Shown here: positions 25,061 through 41,334 of the stretch, piece after piece | How positions within the stretch are numbered: the stretch's first letter is position 1 | How the letters are laid out: the number at the start of each line of letters is the position of its first letter | DNA from: Ligustrum vulgare | Lineage: Eukaryota > Streptophyta > Magnoliopsida > Lamiales > Oleaceae | Reading direction: 5' to 3' | Assembly (NCBI GenBank): GCA_963555705.1 | Contig: OY743190.1 | Location: forward strand, 19,165,491-19,229,490 | DNA: 64,000 nt | Program-made: the position numbers and the translations under genes | Notes under the pieces: model-generated | Seen by the model: the letters and a program-made list of their open reading frames with translations, nothing else | Databases searched by the model: none | What the model was told of the DNA's origin: nothing

Positions 25061-25744
25061 AACCTAAACAACAATGCTACTTATCCCACCCAATTTCACA
25101 ACCAAACTTGACAACTAATGAGATATCGCGAGATATTGGTCATTTCACAAGAAATTGAAAATATAAAATTATAATTCAAATTGGGAACATGAAATCACAG
25201 GTTCTGAAACTCTTCAAGAGGAGGAGGTTACCCAAACCCACGAGCAATTAGCTGTCAAACATTGACGGAGCACCAGCGACCAAATGAAACATTTCCTGTG
25301 ACCATTTCACCCACACCAATCCCATTTCATTTTTGTTTTCTGGGGGGAGCTTCCATTTCAACCACACCAAAAACCGTCATATAAGAATTTATCCATCGAG
25401 ATTGAGGTCACAGGTGTGCGTTTTCGACACGACTTCAAAAGGAGATGGGTGGAGAGCCTTTGAGCCGATTGACGAGGATAGGGAAAATGAGCTTTCTAGC
25501 CTTTGCGGTGTTCTAAGACATGACTCCTAGCACAACCTACCTCATCTATGACTATGAGTGTCCTTCAAAGTGAAATTCTAGACAAGTCATTGAGCATTAC
25601 TAGAGAAATGTAGACGTAAAACACATTTCATGATTATTGAAGTAAACATGCATACAATTTCAGTCACAAGTTGAGGTAGATTTTGTTGGCTCACAAAATC
25701 TTCTGTTTCTTTGTTGCAGAGATATTGATAATTTCCAACGAAAA

Positions 25745-25873
25745 AATGATAGAATCTCCTCGAGAGTCACCTCCCACATGACCGCCCTCTAGGGCCACTT
25801 CAAAATTGGCCCCATCACCCTCTATGTGAGAGGGCAGTCAGGCGGGAGGTCACTCCCTTGGGAGTGTATCATT
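25745..25873. repeat. Foldback MITE, 129 bp
   Basis: The left arm (AATGATAGAATCTCC ... GTCACCTCCC ... GCCCTCT) pairs with the right arm (AGAGGGC ... GGGAGGTCAC ... TATCATT) over about 50 bp. It lies inside the 25068-30143 TIR element. No clear TSD. Confidence 0.7.
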
Positions 25874-26164
25874 AGGCATATTTTCCTCTATAGAAATTTG
25901 GTAACTCATTTACATAGATCTTTGGTGTTAATAAGGTAACGATTAGTGAATCACATGGTAGCAAAGTTAAAAGATAGCAACATTGCATAATTTATCAAGG
26001 CAACAGATGAAATCTACCATTATTTAATCATAATTTACATTGAAGTATCAATACATTTCCTTTGTTTTAATACTGTACAATTGCAGCATTTCCCTAAATA
26101 GCATAATACAATCAATTCCTTATCTCTGCACTTCTATCCCATACGATACGCTATTTGCATAATC

Positions 26165-26345
26165 CTTCCCCGTTGAATTGAGCAGGTAAATTCCAGCCAG
26201 CAGCATCATAGCAAAATCCACAAAGCAATAGCAGCAGCATCTAGGTTCCTACCAAAATGCAGACCCAAACAAACCACCACCAGCAGTAGCTGCCCAATTC
26301 ATCAGAGCGTTAGTAGCAGTAAACAGGTTCCTATCAGTCCACAAT
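26165..26345 (-). pseudogene. Membrane-protein-like gene fragment, unidentified
   Basis: Minus-strand frame with NLFTATNALMNWAATAGG, then one stop, then a hydrophobic stretch MMLLAGIYLLNS that looks like a membrane segment. A further exon-like piece at about 26650-26740 (NSVKERMENGKKLQS before a GTAAGAACC donor) is cut by the copia insertion. I do not recognise the parent gene. Its place inside a TIR element suggests capture. Confidence 0.3.
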
Positions 26346-26744
26346 CCAGAGGGAAGATACAAAATCAACAAAGTTTTCCATCAATATCAGTCAATTTTCA
26401 CCCGAACACTGATTGAAGATACAAAATCAACAATTTTTTGGCCCCAATTTCTGTCAATTTTTCACACCAAAACAAGACTCGCCATCTTCGCACATACAAA
26501 ATCTGGACTCAACATACTTAATATACAAAATCAATATAATTTTCCCCCAATATCAGTCATATGCGGACTACATAATACAGACTCAAGGTAGAAAATCAAC
26601 CAATTTTTTTGCCCCAACTTTCATCAGGTTCTTACCGATTGCAGCTTCTTCCCGTTCTCCATACGTTCTTTGACGGAGTTTAATAAGCCCCAGAACCAGG
26701 AACCCCAATCTTGGTGGAATAGTGGTAGAAATGATGGTTTGACA

Positions 26745-27505
26745 TGTTGAGAAAATTTCTTGATCAAGAGAAATATCCGCTTGAAATGAAGTTGACACAA
26801 ACTTGAAAATAAAGAATCAAGAAGAAAGCAAAAATTACAAAATGACTTGAATCGCAAAGAATACTATCCTAAAAGCGAAATTTGCGCTCTCTCGTAATGA
26901 GAATGCTAAAGGGCCTCCAAGTAAATTGCTTTAGCGGATTTCAAGTCTCAAATCAAGTATCAAATAGCACAATTGTTAAACTTGGAGAATAGGAACATGA
27001 AGAGCAAATTTGCAATATTCTAAGTATAGAAGATCAAAATTTGGGATGATAATCACAATTGAATGTATGATGATCAAAAGGTTGTTTAAAACCATGAATT
27101 CTATGCCTATTTATAGAATTCCACCACCCCAATTCGTGATCTACACAACTCTTCATGAAAGAGTGCCAAAAGTTGTTGAAAAGATGCGTGAGAAAATCTA
27201 AAAATTTTCTCCAATGGTCAAATTTTATCTCCACGTGATCGCTCGGTACGAGTCTCGCGCGATCGCGTAAAACCCATTAAATTAAGCAGATTCAAAACCA
27301 TTCAACCACGCGATCACGAGACCACCAACCACGCGATCGCGTGGTTTTCATTTTGGTCCGACCTTCAGGTCCGGTCCGGACCAATTGGTCCGTCCAGTTG
27401 AATTTGGTCCGATTTTCACATTTCTTGGACCGGTTCTCTATATTTTAGACCGGTTCTTGCACTTTTTCAACTTTATATATATATTTGAACAACATTTTCA
27501 TAACA
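26745..27505 (-). repeat. 3' LTR of copia B
   Basis: 761 bp, TGTTATG...CTCAACA on the minus strand. It holds a TATA run (TATATATATA near 27475) and several CGATCG-centred palindromes, including CCACGCGATCGCGTGG at 27329-27344. Confidence 0.9.
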
Positions 27506-27529
27506 ATCCCCCACTTGTTCAAATATATA

Positions 27530-28341
27530 AACTCAACTTAGAATCATAAACGATGTCACGCATAAAATAAGGTATATTTCGATTTTAACATTATATTAGT
27601 GCTAACATTGCAAAGTAATAAAATATTTATTATCACCCCTAGTTAACATGCCATTTAGTTCACAAATGTCGGTATGAACTAAGTCAAGAATATTGGATGA
27701 TCTTTCTACACTTTGAAAATGTTTTTTAATCATTTTTTACTTAGTACAAATTTCAGATTTTTCATTCTTTGTAAAATCACAAGATAGCATGTCATTTCTA
27801 ATCATTTTATGCAAAGTAGAATATCCAATATGTCCTAATCTATCATACCATAAATTTAAAGAACACACAAAGTAAGAAGAATTTATTTTATTGATTGCAT
27901 TGTCAATAGTACATAATTTGACCATTCCATTAGTGGAATAGCCTTTACCAACAAAGAAACCATTTCGGGACAATACAAGCTTTCCCGACTCAAAAATACA
28001 TTTCACGTCCGGTTTTCCCAACAAATCACCACTTACAAGGTTTCTATTCATATCCGGCACATGTAAGACATTTGTAAGAGTTATAACTTTTCCGGATGTG
28101 AATTGAAGATCAACATTCCCTTTGCCTATGACTTTTGAACAATGTTCATTTCTCATTTGAATTTGTTGACCATCATCAATCTCTTGATAGATCTTGTATA
28201 GGATTTGTCATACCAAACATGAACGGTAGCGCAAGTATCATACCACCATCCCGGAATTTTTTCTTTGACAGAATTTACTTCGCTTATAGTAGCAATAATT
28301 TCATTCTTGTCAATGGAATTAGCCTTGCCTCCAAAATTGCT
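27530..28341 (-). pseudogene. Copia B protease / pre-integrase / integrase start
   Basis: The minus-strand frame continues after the gag stop. Protease shows WWYDTCATVHV near 28235, with DTCA in place of the usual D[ST]G, a variant found in some plant copia lineages. After a frame change the open stretch 28156-27737 covers the rest of protease (LTNVLHVPDMNRNLVSG) and the GAG-pre-integrase domain (LWYDRLGHIGYSTLHKM). Integrase begins (ILDLVHTDI) near 27690 and breaks off by about 27600. The integrase catalytic core and all downstream domains are deleted. Confidence 0.85.
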
Positions 28342-29160
28342 TTATTTTTTATGTCGACAATCTTTCGCAAAGTGGTCGAATTTTTCACAAACAAAGCATT
28401 CTCCCTTGGGCTTTTTTTTGAATTTGTTGTTGTTACTAGTAAACTTTCTCTTATTTACTTTGGTCACTTTGTTGTTCTCCACGGCATTGGCTTTAGATGT
28501 GCCAACATGGGAATTCTCAATCCCATCTCTTGCCCTCGACTCTTCCTCAATTCGGAGATGTTTTTGAATTTGCTCCATTGAAAAGTCTACGGAGTTGTGA
28601 AGAATTTTCTTCCTATATCCTTTCCAAGTAGAAGGCAATTTTGCAATAATTGCTCCTACTTGAAATGATTCCGGAAGTTCTATCTTCACCGCTTTTAGTT
28701 TATTGGCAATCACTTGCAATTCATGTACTTGGGGTAATAGGGGAACATTTTTCAAAAATTTAAAATCAAAGTACCTTGTTATAAGGAACTTTGTAGTTCC
28801 TTCCTCTTCGGCCTTGTACTTATTTTCAAGTGCATTCCAAATCTCTTTTGCAGATTTAGTTTTGGTGTGCAAGTCGTAGAGACGATCCGAAAGTGCATTC
28901 AATATATGACCACGGAAAATGAGTTCATCTTCTTCTCGCTTCTTTCGATTGATCCTTGCTTGTTCGGTATCTTTATCGGAAGGTTCGGGCAAGTCCTCCA
29001 AATTAGGATCAAGAATGTAGAAGATTTTCAACGCCGTTAGTAGAAACTTGATTTTGTCTTACCACCTTGTGAAGTTGGTACCATCAAAGCGATCCAAGCG
29101 AACCAAATCTTGATTCATCAACTTGATTGTAGCCATGGTTGTGTCTCCTTCGGTTACCAT
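28342..29160 (-). pseudogene. Copia B Gag (one in-frame stop)
   Basis: Starts at 29160 (MVTEGDTTMATIK), with the UBN2/Gag N-terminal motif LDRFDGTNFTRW. It then meets a single TAA at 29059-29061 where relatives usually have Gln, and continues in the same frame to a CX2CX4HX4C zinc knuckle (CFVCEKFDHFAKDC, about 28350-28390) and a stop at 28342. Total about 270 codons, a normal copia Gag length. One point mutation is the only visible lesion in gag. Confidence 0.85.
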
Positions 29161-29180
29161 TCCAAATTTCGCTTTTAGAT

Positions 29181-29925
29181 TGTGAGAAAATTTCTTTCTC
29201 AAGTGAAATATCCGCTTAAAATGAAGTTGACACAAACTTGAAAACAAAGAATCAAGAAGAAAGCAAAAATTACAAAATGACTTGAATCGCAAATAATGCT
29301 ATCCTAATAGCGAAATTTGCGCTCTCTCGTAATGAGAATGCTAAAGGGCCTCCAAGCAAATTGCTTTAGTGGATTTCAAGTCTCAAACCAAGTATACAAA
29401 TAGCACAATTGATAAATTTGGAGAATAGGAACAAGAAGAGCAAATTTACAATATTTTAAGTATAGAAGATCAAAATTTGGGATGATAATCACAACTGAAT
29501 GTATGATGATCAAAATATTGTTTAAAACCATGAATTCTATGTCTATTTATAGAATTCTATCACCCCAATTCGTGATCTACACAACTCTTCATGAAAGAGT
29601 GCCAAAAGTTGTTGAAAATGTACATGAGAAAATTTGAAAATTTTCTCCAACGGTCAAATTTTATCTCCACGCGATCGCATGAAACTCATTAAATTAAGCA
29701 GATTCAAAACCGTTCAACCATGCGATCGCGGGACCACCAACCACGCGATCGCGTGGTTTTCATTTTGGCCGGACCTCCAGGTCCGGTCCGGACCAATTGG
29801 TCCGTCCAATTGAATTTGGTCCGGTTTCCACATTTCTTGGACCAGTTCTCTATATTTTAGACCGGTTCTTGCACTTTTTCAACTTTATATATATATATAT
29901 ATATTTGAACAACATTTCCATAACA
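29181..29925 (-). repeat. 5' LTR of copia B
   Basis: 745 bp, alignable end to end with the 3' LTR. Differences include small indels (for example at the ATATAT run and near the start) and a missing piece of the CGATCG-rich block. CCACGCGATCGCGTGG recurs at about 29741-29756. Confidence 0.9.
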
Positions 29926-30150
29926 TGACAAAATTTAATTCTTCCCCTATATCACGAGCTCTAATCATCAGTGGAAGAGTGGAAGAAAGCCAGGACACAA
30001 GTTTGTTAGGGATGGGTTAAGTATTGAAGGGATGTGGTCAGCTTGTAATTTAAAAAAAAAAAAAAAATTAAGGGTATGTATGTATTTTTACCTAGATTAT
30101 CAAATTGGGTTATGAAATTGGATGGGACAAGTAGCATTGTTGTAACCTAA

Positions 30151-30697
30151 CAATAAGACAAGTAGAAATCCATTTCAATACCCCTGCCTTTTCTCGACAC
30201 CGTCGATTATCCTTTCTATGATTTCAGGCCATCCAAATCCAGGTTCCAGACAGTCGCCACCCCAGCAAAGCGAACTGAGTTACTGAGTTACTGTTGGCTG
30301 CTATTAGAATTTAGAAATCTTGAAATGTCCATGTTCCCTCTCCCTCCATAAGCAGACTCCTAGTTCGGGTGCAGAATTGGATTTGCTGGTAAAGATGACA
30401 TTTTCTTCATTTTGCTTTATAAATTGTAAAGGTTTGCAAGAGAGAATGTTATTCAAATGCATATTATTACTTAGAAATCTTGATAAGTGTTATTTGGAAA
30501 TTTTGATAAATATTACTTTTTTTTTTTAATGTGGTCACTTGTGAGCCTTATATTTCCCTTGCGTGAATTGTGAATTGTAATTTGGTGAATATTTGATTTA
30601 TGAATTGTGATAATTGTGATTTGGTCATATTTGATTTGATTTGATTTTTGAATTGTGATTACTAATTTACAAATTACGGAACTTTTTTTCAATTAAA
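30151..30697. other. Gene-free stretch
   Basis: No coding frame or transposon end that I can support; includes simple 'gatttgattt' and 'attgtga' repetition near 30560-30660. Confidence 0.3.
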
Positions 30698-30952
30698 CGA
30701 AAGTCTCAACCTAGTGATCCTCGTTCTAGTGGTCCTGCAACTGATTTTAGTAGACCATATGAGTTATTAGACTTTGATGACACAAAGAATTTTCGCAGTG
30801 AATTCAATATGGATGAACTTGTATCGGATCTAGAAAAACGACTCCCAATCAAGTTATATGATCCTAACATTAGATACGATGTTATGATGACATCCTTAGA
30901 GAAAGGTCTTTGTCAGCCACATGAACAAGACTTTCCAAGAAGACCAATGTGA
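30698..30952 (+). pseudogene. ZMYM1-like / hAT-derived protein fragment
   Basis: An open plus-strand frame to a TGA at 30950-30952 contains LEKRLPIKLYDPNIRYDVM and LEKGLCQPHEQDFPR. This resembles the segment just before the TTF-type zinc finger in plant zinc-finger MYM-type 1-like proteins, which derive from hAT transposases (typically ...GPCQP...FP). The zinc finger, DUF4371 and dimerisation domains are absent. Either a decayed fragment or a coincidental stop. Identification is from memory of the family. Confidence 0.4.
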
Positions 30953-31047
30953 AGAGACAATAGATGACATATCACATATTTTGTCCGAGTTAACAGTTAC
31001 TGAATGATGTCATATTATATATATTTTGTCTCTTACTTTTGTTTGTA

Positions 31048-32326
31048 GGTGACTATGTTGCCACCACAAAAATTATTTTCTACACCACAATTTTATATTT
31101 TTTCATTATTTACAAAAATAAACATAATAAAATTACATAAATAACCTTTTAATTTTAAATGATAATTTTTATGTACACAACATCTCTCATCTTCTTGTCT
31201 TCTATATTTATCACCAATGACTTCTCCACCAACGGAGAGAGCATTGATGGCGGTTTCGATTCTACTTCTTCGTTGTAGATGAAAAATCCGTCACAGATTG
31301 TGTGAGAGAGATTGAATCAATGTGCAATTTTTAAATGAGGGACCTATGATGTGAATATAATTTCTTATTTAATGGTTAAAGGAGGTAGAAAAAGGATCTT
31401 CTTGTACTGATTTTTCTTCTGGCCGAGAATAGGGAAAATGACAGAGAGCTTGAAGGTTCTCAAATGGTGATTAAAACTCCTCCAGAATGAACCTTGAACT
31501 ACATAAAATTTTCAGATAAATTTTTTACAACCAAGCTCAGTCCGACCTTATTCAAATACAAAAGTCTCAATTTCATCTTCTTCAAGACTCCCATTATATG
31601 TATAGGCTCAAAAACCATATTCTGATGCAACACTTTATATTTGGGACCTCTCTCCATAACGAGGCTGTGCGTCGTGAGATTCAACAACTGTGGTTGGTTT
31701 AGGTTATAATAAAAAAAACTGGGAGAAGAGCAGTGACCTGGAATCAAGAACGGTATAGTGTAGAATAAGGTTTTGTTGAAGAAGAAACTTATTTATTTCT
31801 GCCATTGATGGAGGATTTTTGAAGCCTTGACAGTTTGATTTTCTGGAATAAATTTTCGGGAAGGGATGGAAATTTTGGAAGAGAATGATTCTTGGTTTCC
31901 CAATTTATCTCGACAAAATTAGCGAGGCTTTTTTTCTTTTTTCTTTTATTACTCAAGTAGTTCAATATTTAGCAATTCAATTTTATTTGCACATTTTGTT
32001 TTCATTCGACCAGATCTCCACCAACTTTATACAGTACTCCATATCGTGAACTCTGAATGTAATAACCATCAGAGCCACCACATTAAAGCGGAGTGTAAAT
32101 CTTGCTGTTGAAGACGCCATTGATTCACACACTTCCACTCCACCGTGTTTTCTGTGAACAAGAATGTTCGTATGCGGTGTAAATTATTTTCTTATTTCTT
32201 ATTTTCAATTGGGTAAGGTTGCATTTGTAAATTGCCTTTGGTGTATTTATCAAAATGTGTTTTTAATTGTGGTGTGTATATAATGTGGTGTAATAATTAA
32301 AAATTGTGGTGGTAATATATTTATCC
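31048..32326. mobile_element. Mutator-like non-autonomous element 2
   Basis: 1279 bp with a perfect 9-bp TSD TTGTTTGTA (31039-31047, 32327-32335). The left end GGTGACTATGTTGCCACCAC and the right end read on the minus strand (GGATAAATATATTACCACCAC) belong to the same family as 22993-24048, both followed by a TACACCA motif. The 1.1-kb interior differs from element 1 and is less AT-rich (31190-32170). The 82-codon minus-strand frame at 31499-31747 has no recognisable domain. Confidence 0.85.
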
Positions 32327-32335
32327 TTGTTTGTA

Positions 32336-32748
32336 TTGAATTAATTTTTATATATTTCATTACAATGTTTTAATATAAAATAATTCTTTAATTTTTAAAT
32401 TATTTAATTAAATAATAATAAAAAATTTCGCTATTGAGATCGTTGATGATCGTCTAACAATGGTTAACAATCTATGATCAATGGTCGCTGTCTCTAATTG
32501 AATTTTAATCCTAGATCCGCCCCTATTTGTGATAATTTTTTATAAAAAGAAAGTTCACGGGATTATAATAATTCAAAAATAATATTATAAATAAAATTAT
32601 CCCAAAACAAATTTTTTAAAAAAATGCTGCATGATAAACCTATTTTCAGTACTAGATTCGCCTTTACAAAATAAAAACTCGTCAAAATTCCTTCTGTCCG
32701 ATAAAATTCAGAAACCATCCACTTGGTCATCATTTTCCTTAGCAAAAC
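32336..32748. other. 3' flank of the DHX37-type gene
   Basis: AT-rich DNA downstream of the helicase stop codon; it should contain the 3' UTR and poly(A) signals. Several AATAAA-like motifs exist, but none can be chosen from sequence alone. Confidence 0.4.
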
Positions 32749-38363
<5,615 letters not shown>

Positions 38364-38740
38364 TTTTACGCTGACCGCCTAGTCTAGAAAAGGAATGAAC
38401 TCAGTTCTGTAACAAAAAAAATACGTTATATTAACTTAGACGCAAAATTAGAACAACATCAAAGGTGGGAAGACGAATCCTATAAGAGAAACAACATTCT
38501 TAAATCTACAGATTTTAGTCATGAAAAAATTTCATATTCACCAAAAAAAAATAAAAAATAAAAAAAAAATAAACTAGAATTTTTAGACCTACATGTTGGG
38601 ATGAATACAATTGTCATTGGACGCTTGGATAGAGGGTGGCGCATAGGCAATAAAAGAGTTCGTCAGCACAGATCTGCACACGGCCACTTGCCGTTATGCA
38701 GCGGTGTAATCTTGTTGCTCCAGCGGTTAGACCCTGCGAA

Positions 38741-38821
38741 GACGGTTAACGGAGTCACCACCGTCACTTCACCATTTCCAACGGCAGACGCAGCACTCGA
38801 CGACGTCGTCGCAACAGTGCA
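38741..38821. other. 81-bp spacer of the inverted repeat
   Basis: Unique centre between the arms, GC-richer than the surroundings and with a GACGACGTCGTC palindrome near 38799-38810. It would form the loop of a transcript spanning both arms, and lies between the two divergent first-exon copies. Confidence 0.8.
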
Positions 38822-39286
38822 TTCGCAGGGTCTAACCGCTGGAGCAACAAGATTACACCGCTGCATAACGGCAAGTGGCCGTGTGCAGATCTGTGCTGAC
38901 GAACTCTTTTATTGCCTATGCGCCACCCTCTATCCAAGCGTCCAATGTCAATTGTATTCATCCCAACATGTAGGTCTAAAAATTCTAGTTTATTTTTTTT
39001 ATTTTTTATTTTTTATTTTTTTTGGTGAATATGAAATTTTTTCATGACTAAAATCTGTAGATTTAAGAATGTTGTTTCTCTTATAGGATTCGTCTTCCCA
39101 CCTTTGATGTTGTTCTAATTTTGTGTCTAAGTTAATATAACGTATTTTTTTTGTTACAGAACTGAGTTCATTCCTTTTCTAGACTAGGCGGACAGCGTAA
39201 AAATGGACTCTTCAACTGACTTGAACATTGGAACAGAGTTATTAAGGTAAATAATTGAAATTGAAATTCTCAAGAGCAAAATTCGT
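38822..39286 (+). repeat. Right arm of large inverted repeat
   Basis: 465-bp reverse copy of 38280-38740, about 98-99 percent identical by eye. It ends within intron 1 sequence, just after GAGCAAAATTCG, exactly where a perfect AT palindrome begins. Confidence 0.95.
39203..39246 (+). pseudogene. Inverted duplicate of helicase exon 1
   Basis: Starts ATGGACTCTTCAACTGAC and encodes MDSSTDLNIGTELL, the same 44 nt as the true first exon, with the same GTAAAT donor. No other helicase exon follows on this strand; Helitron DNA begins about 80 bp further on. It lies head to head with the real exon 1, 840 bp apart, with duplicated upstream DNA. If the promoter lies in the arm, this copy should be transcribed too. 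Confidence 0.9.
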
Positions 39287-39321
39287 AATATATTAATAAT
39301 AATATTATTATTAATATATTA
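39286..39321. repeat. Perfect 36-bp AT palindrome
   Basis: Two 18-bp halves (TAATATATTAATAATAAT and its exact complement) meet without a spacer. It lies between the outer end of the inverted-repeat arm and the likely Helitron 5' end. Confidence 0.9.
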
Positions 39322-39635
39322 ATTCATAATCTATCTATATTATATATATCTATATCTCATGTGGAAAATTCAATGTATATGATAAGAACTTTAAAAATTT
39401 CTTTGTGTTTGTGGAAGATAGTCTTTTTCCATTTTTACATCACATTTTGTTATATTACAAAGTAATATTATTAATCTGGACCAAACAGATCTATGACGAG
39501 TAAACACATCAGTCCTTTACTTTAACATGCAAAAAAAAAAACCATATTTCATGACCCAATAGTGATGCGTCAAAATAAATATTGAACCAAAAAGCTTAAA
39601 AAAAAAAAAAAAATAGACAAACGAATTAAATAGAT

Positions 39636-39797
39636 ATGGCGAGTTTTAGAGCGGTACCTGAATCGTTGAGGTTGATCTGCGTTTGCATTTTTCTCACCGC
39701 GTGTGCCTTCCATCTAGGTGTGCTTTTTACAAGTTATTATAGATTAGATTTGTTCTCACATTTACACTTCACTCAACCACATAAAAAAAACTAAATT
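39636..39797 (+). CDS. Small ORF with a hydrophobic segment, unidentified
   Basis: 53 codons starting MASFRAVPESLRLI, then CVCIFLTACAFHLGVLF, a probable membrane segment, then a low-complexity end. It looks like the first exon of a membrane or secreted protein (a donor-like CTAG|GTGTGC lies inside) captured in the 5' part of Helitron 1. I do not recognise the parent. Confidence 0.3.
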
Positions 39798-39858
39798 ACT
39801 TTTTAAAAAACTAATAATATTACAGACCAATTATTATAATAATAACATAAAAATAAAT

Positions 39859-40380
39859 GTGATTAGATCTATGCCGTTTGAGCCTTTCCCCGGATCCGTT
39901 GCGAACTTATTCAAACCCGTTCGATCTGTGACAGTAACAAAAGTCGATCAAAAAATGGAAAACAAAAAAATTGAGATAAATCATAGTAATGTACTTATCT
40001 TGATGAACCTGAACTGGGAAAACCTTATTCCAATTGAATATAAAAAAAATCAGATTTTTTTTGGCCGAAACCTTCTACATTTCCCTGGTGCTTTCACACT
40101 CCGAGCAAGAAAAGATATCAGTTGTTTTTTCTATGGATTCTACCTTCACCATGAGGAACAAGCGAAGATTTGGGCGATGCTTTGTTCATCTGTACATTGT
40201 TTTTGGGATGATCTCAAAAACAGGGGAGGTGCATATGAGAATACAAAGGGTCAACTGCTCTATTTATGTGAATTCCATATTTTTCTAGGTTTTCATATGC
40301 TTGGGCCGGGTTTTATTCCATCGGACCTGATTTTTCTATTTTTTTTTTTTTTTTGTAAGGAATTGGGTCGAATTTTGTAA
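39859..40380 (+). CDS. Unrecognised 173-codon ORF in Helitron 1 5' region
   Basis: Open frame with no domain I recognise; composition is mixed and it ends in a poly-T-encoded Phe run. It could be chance or a decayed captured fragment. Codon use does not look strongly coding. Confidence 0.15.
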   Translation: MIRSMPFEPFPGSVANLFKPVRSVTVTKVDQKMENKKIEINHSNVLILMNLNWENLIPIEYKKNQIFFGRNLLHFPGAFTLRARKDISCFFYGFYLHHEEQAKIWAMLCSSVHCFWDDLKNRGGAYENTKGQLLYLCEFHIFLGFHMLGPGFIPSDLIFLFFFFFCKELGRIL

Positions 40381-41334
40381 GATGACCATTTCATAGTAAT
40401 ACTTAAAATATGTGGTTTGGTCCTCTTTCATTTATTTTGTAATGTATCTTTTGTTGTTCTTTGATAAAAGTTAAATAAAAGATTTGAATTATATTTTTTT
40501 TCATTCTAATTCAGCTTTATTTGATATTTTTTTATTTTTTAGTTGTTTATGTCTTCGAGATCTTACGGTTAATTAGTTGTGTTATTTATGATGTATATGA
40601 CAATTAAATTATGAAGTTTTTAATATAGATTTTTTTTCCTAAAACTAAGAAAACAAATTTTTAATTTAATCATCTTCTTTTCTTATTATTTATGACTAAT
40701 ACTAACATGTTTTATAATTTCATATATTTTTCGTAATTCATTTTTAAATTAGTCATGTTTTTTAACGTAAGAATTATCAAATTTTTTTTTTTTTTTAAAG
40801 TTGTTTAAATGTTACATTATAAACTTATCAAATACAAGGTTTTTTTTAATGGATGTGTGGATATTCATATTTCTTATTTGTTGCGTTGGTTTCACCGTAT
40901 TATTGATCTTCATCGTTGTTAACAATTTTTTTTTGTCCCTCAACTTTATTTATTATTGGTTGTGTTACTACGTCATTATTTGATTTTTGTGATTACAAAC
41001 TTCAGCATTGAATTTATAAGAATTGATAAAAAATGATTTGGTCAATTATCCGTATTGAACACGAGGTATAAGTAATTTTTATAGATTGACCCGTTATACT
41101 GTGATGATATTCTATTAAACAGATTATCATGTTTTCAAATGTCCATATGTACAACACTTTTCAATGTTCTGTAATTAGTTTCATTAAAAGCCTGATTGTT
41201 TTTATGATTTTTTCAACTTTTTTTGTGTGTTATTTTTCATTTTAAGTAAAATATTATATCGTTGACTTATATTCCTTAAAATGTTCTCTTATATTAACCT
41301 TTTTTTATATTTATTGTGCTAATGTCCAGAATAC

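Larger units (their letters stand above)
26745..29925 (-). mobile_element. Ty1/copia element B, complete ends, internally deleted
   Basis: 3181 bp with two LTRs and a perfect 5-bp TSD TGACA (26740-26744, 29926-29930). The minus-strand order is 5' LTR (29181-29925), gag (29160-28342), protease, GAG-pre-integrase and the first part of integrase (28341 to about 27620), then directly the polypurine tract GAACAAGTGGGGGA and the 3' LTR (27505-26745). Most of integrase and all of RT-RNase H are missing, so it could only move with help. The LTRs differ by several percent by eye, a fairly old insertion. Confidence 0.92.
25068..30143. mobile_element. TIR element split by copia B (about 1.9 kb without it)
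   Basis: The left end (25068-25122, ACAACAATGCTACTTATCCC) and right end (30090-30143), read on opposite strands, match over about 55 bp: the right end gives ACAACAATGCTACTTGTCCC and then the same CCAATTTCA.AACC text. AACCTAA flanks both ends (25061-25067, 30144-30150), a 7-bp or slightly longer TSD. Copia B accounts for 26745-29925. The remaining interior contains exon-like gene pieces, so it may be a gene-carrying non-autonomous DNA transposon (Pack type, Mutator or hAT). Confidence 0.6.

Noticed and set aside
28135..28581. Plus-strand ORFs of 148 and 100 codons with hydrophobic runs
   Set aside because: Antisense shadows of the copia B Gag and protease frames, which are supported by domain motifs.
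38601..39047. 148-codon ORF across the palindrome centre (MNTIVIGRLDRGW...)
   Set aside because: Its first part is mirrored on the other strand because the DNA is an inverted repeat; no known domain, and it lies in the presumed promoter. Kept only as part of the palindrome description.
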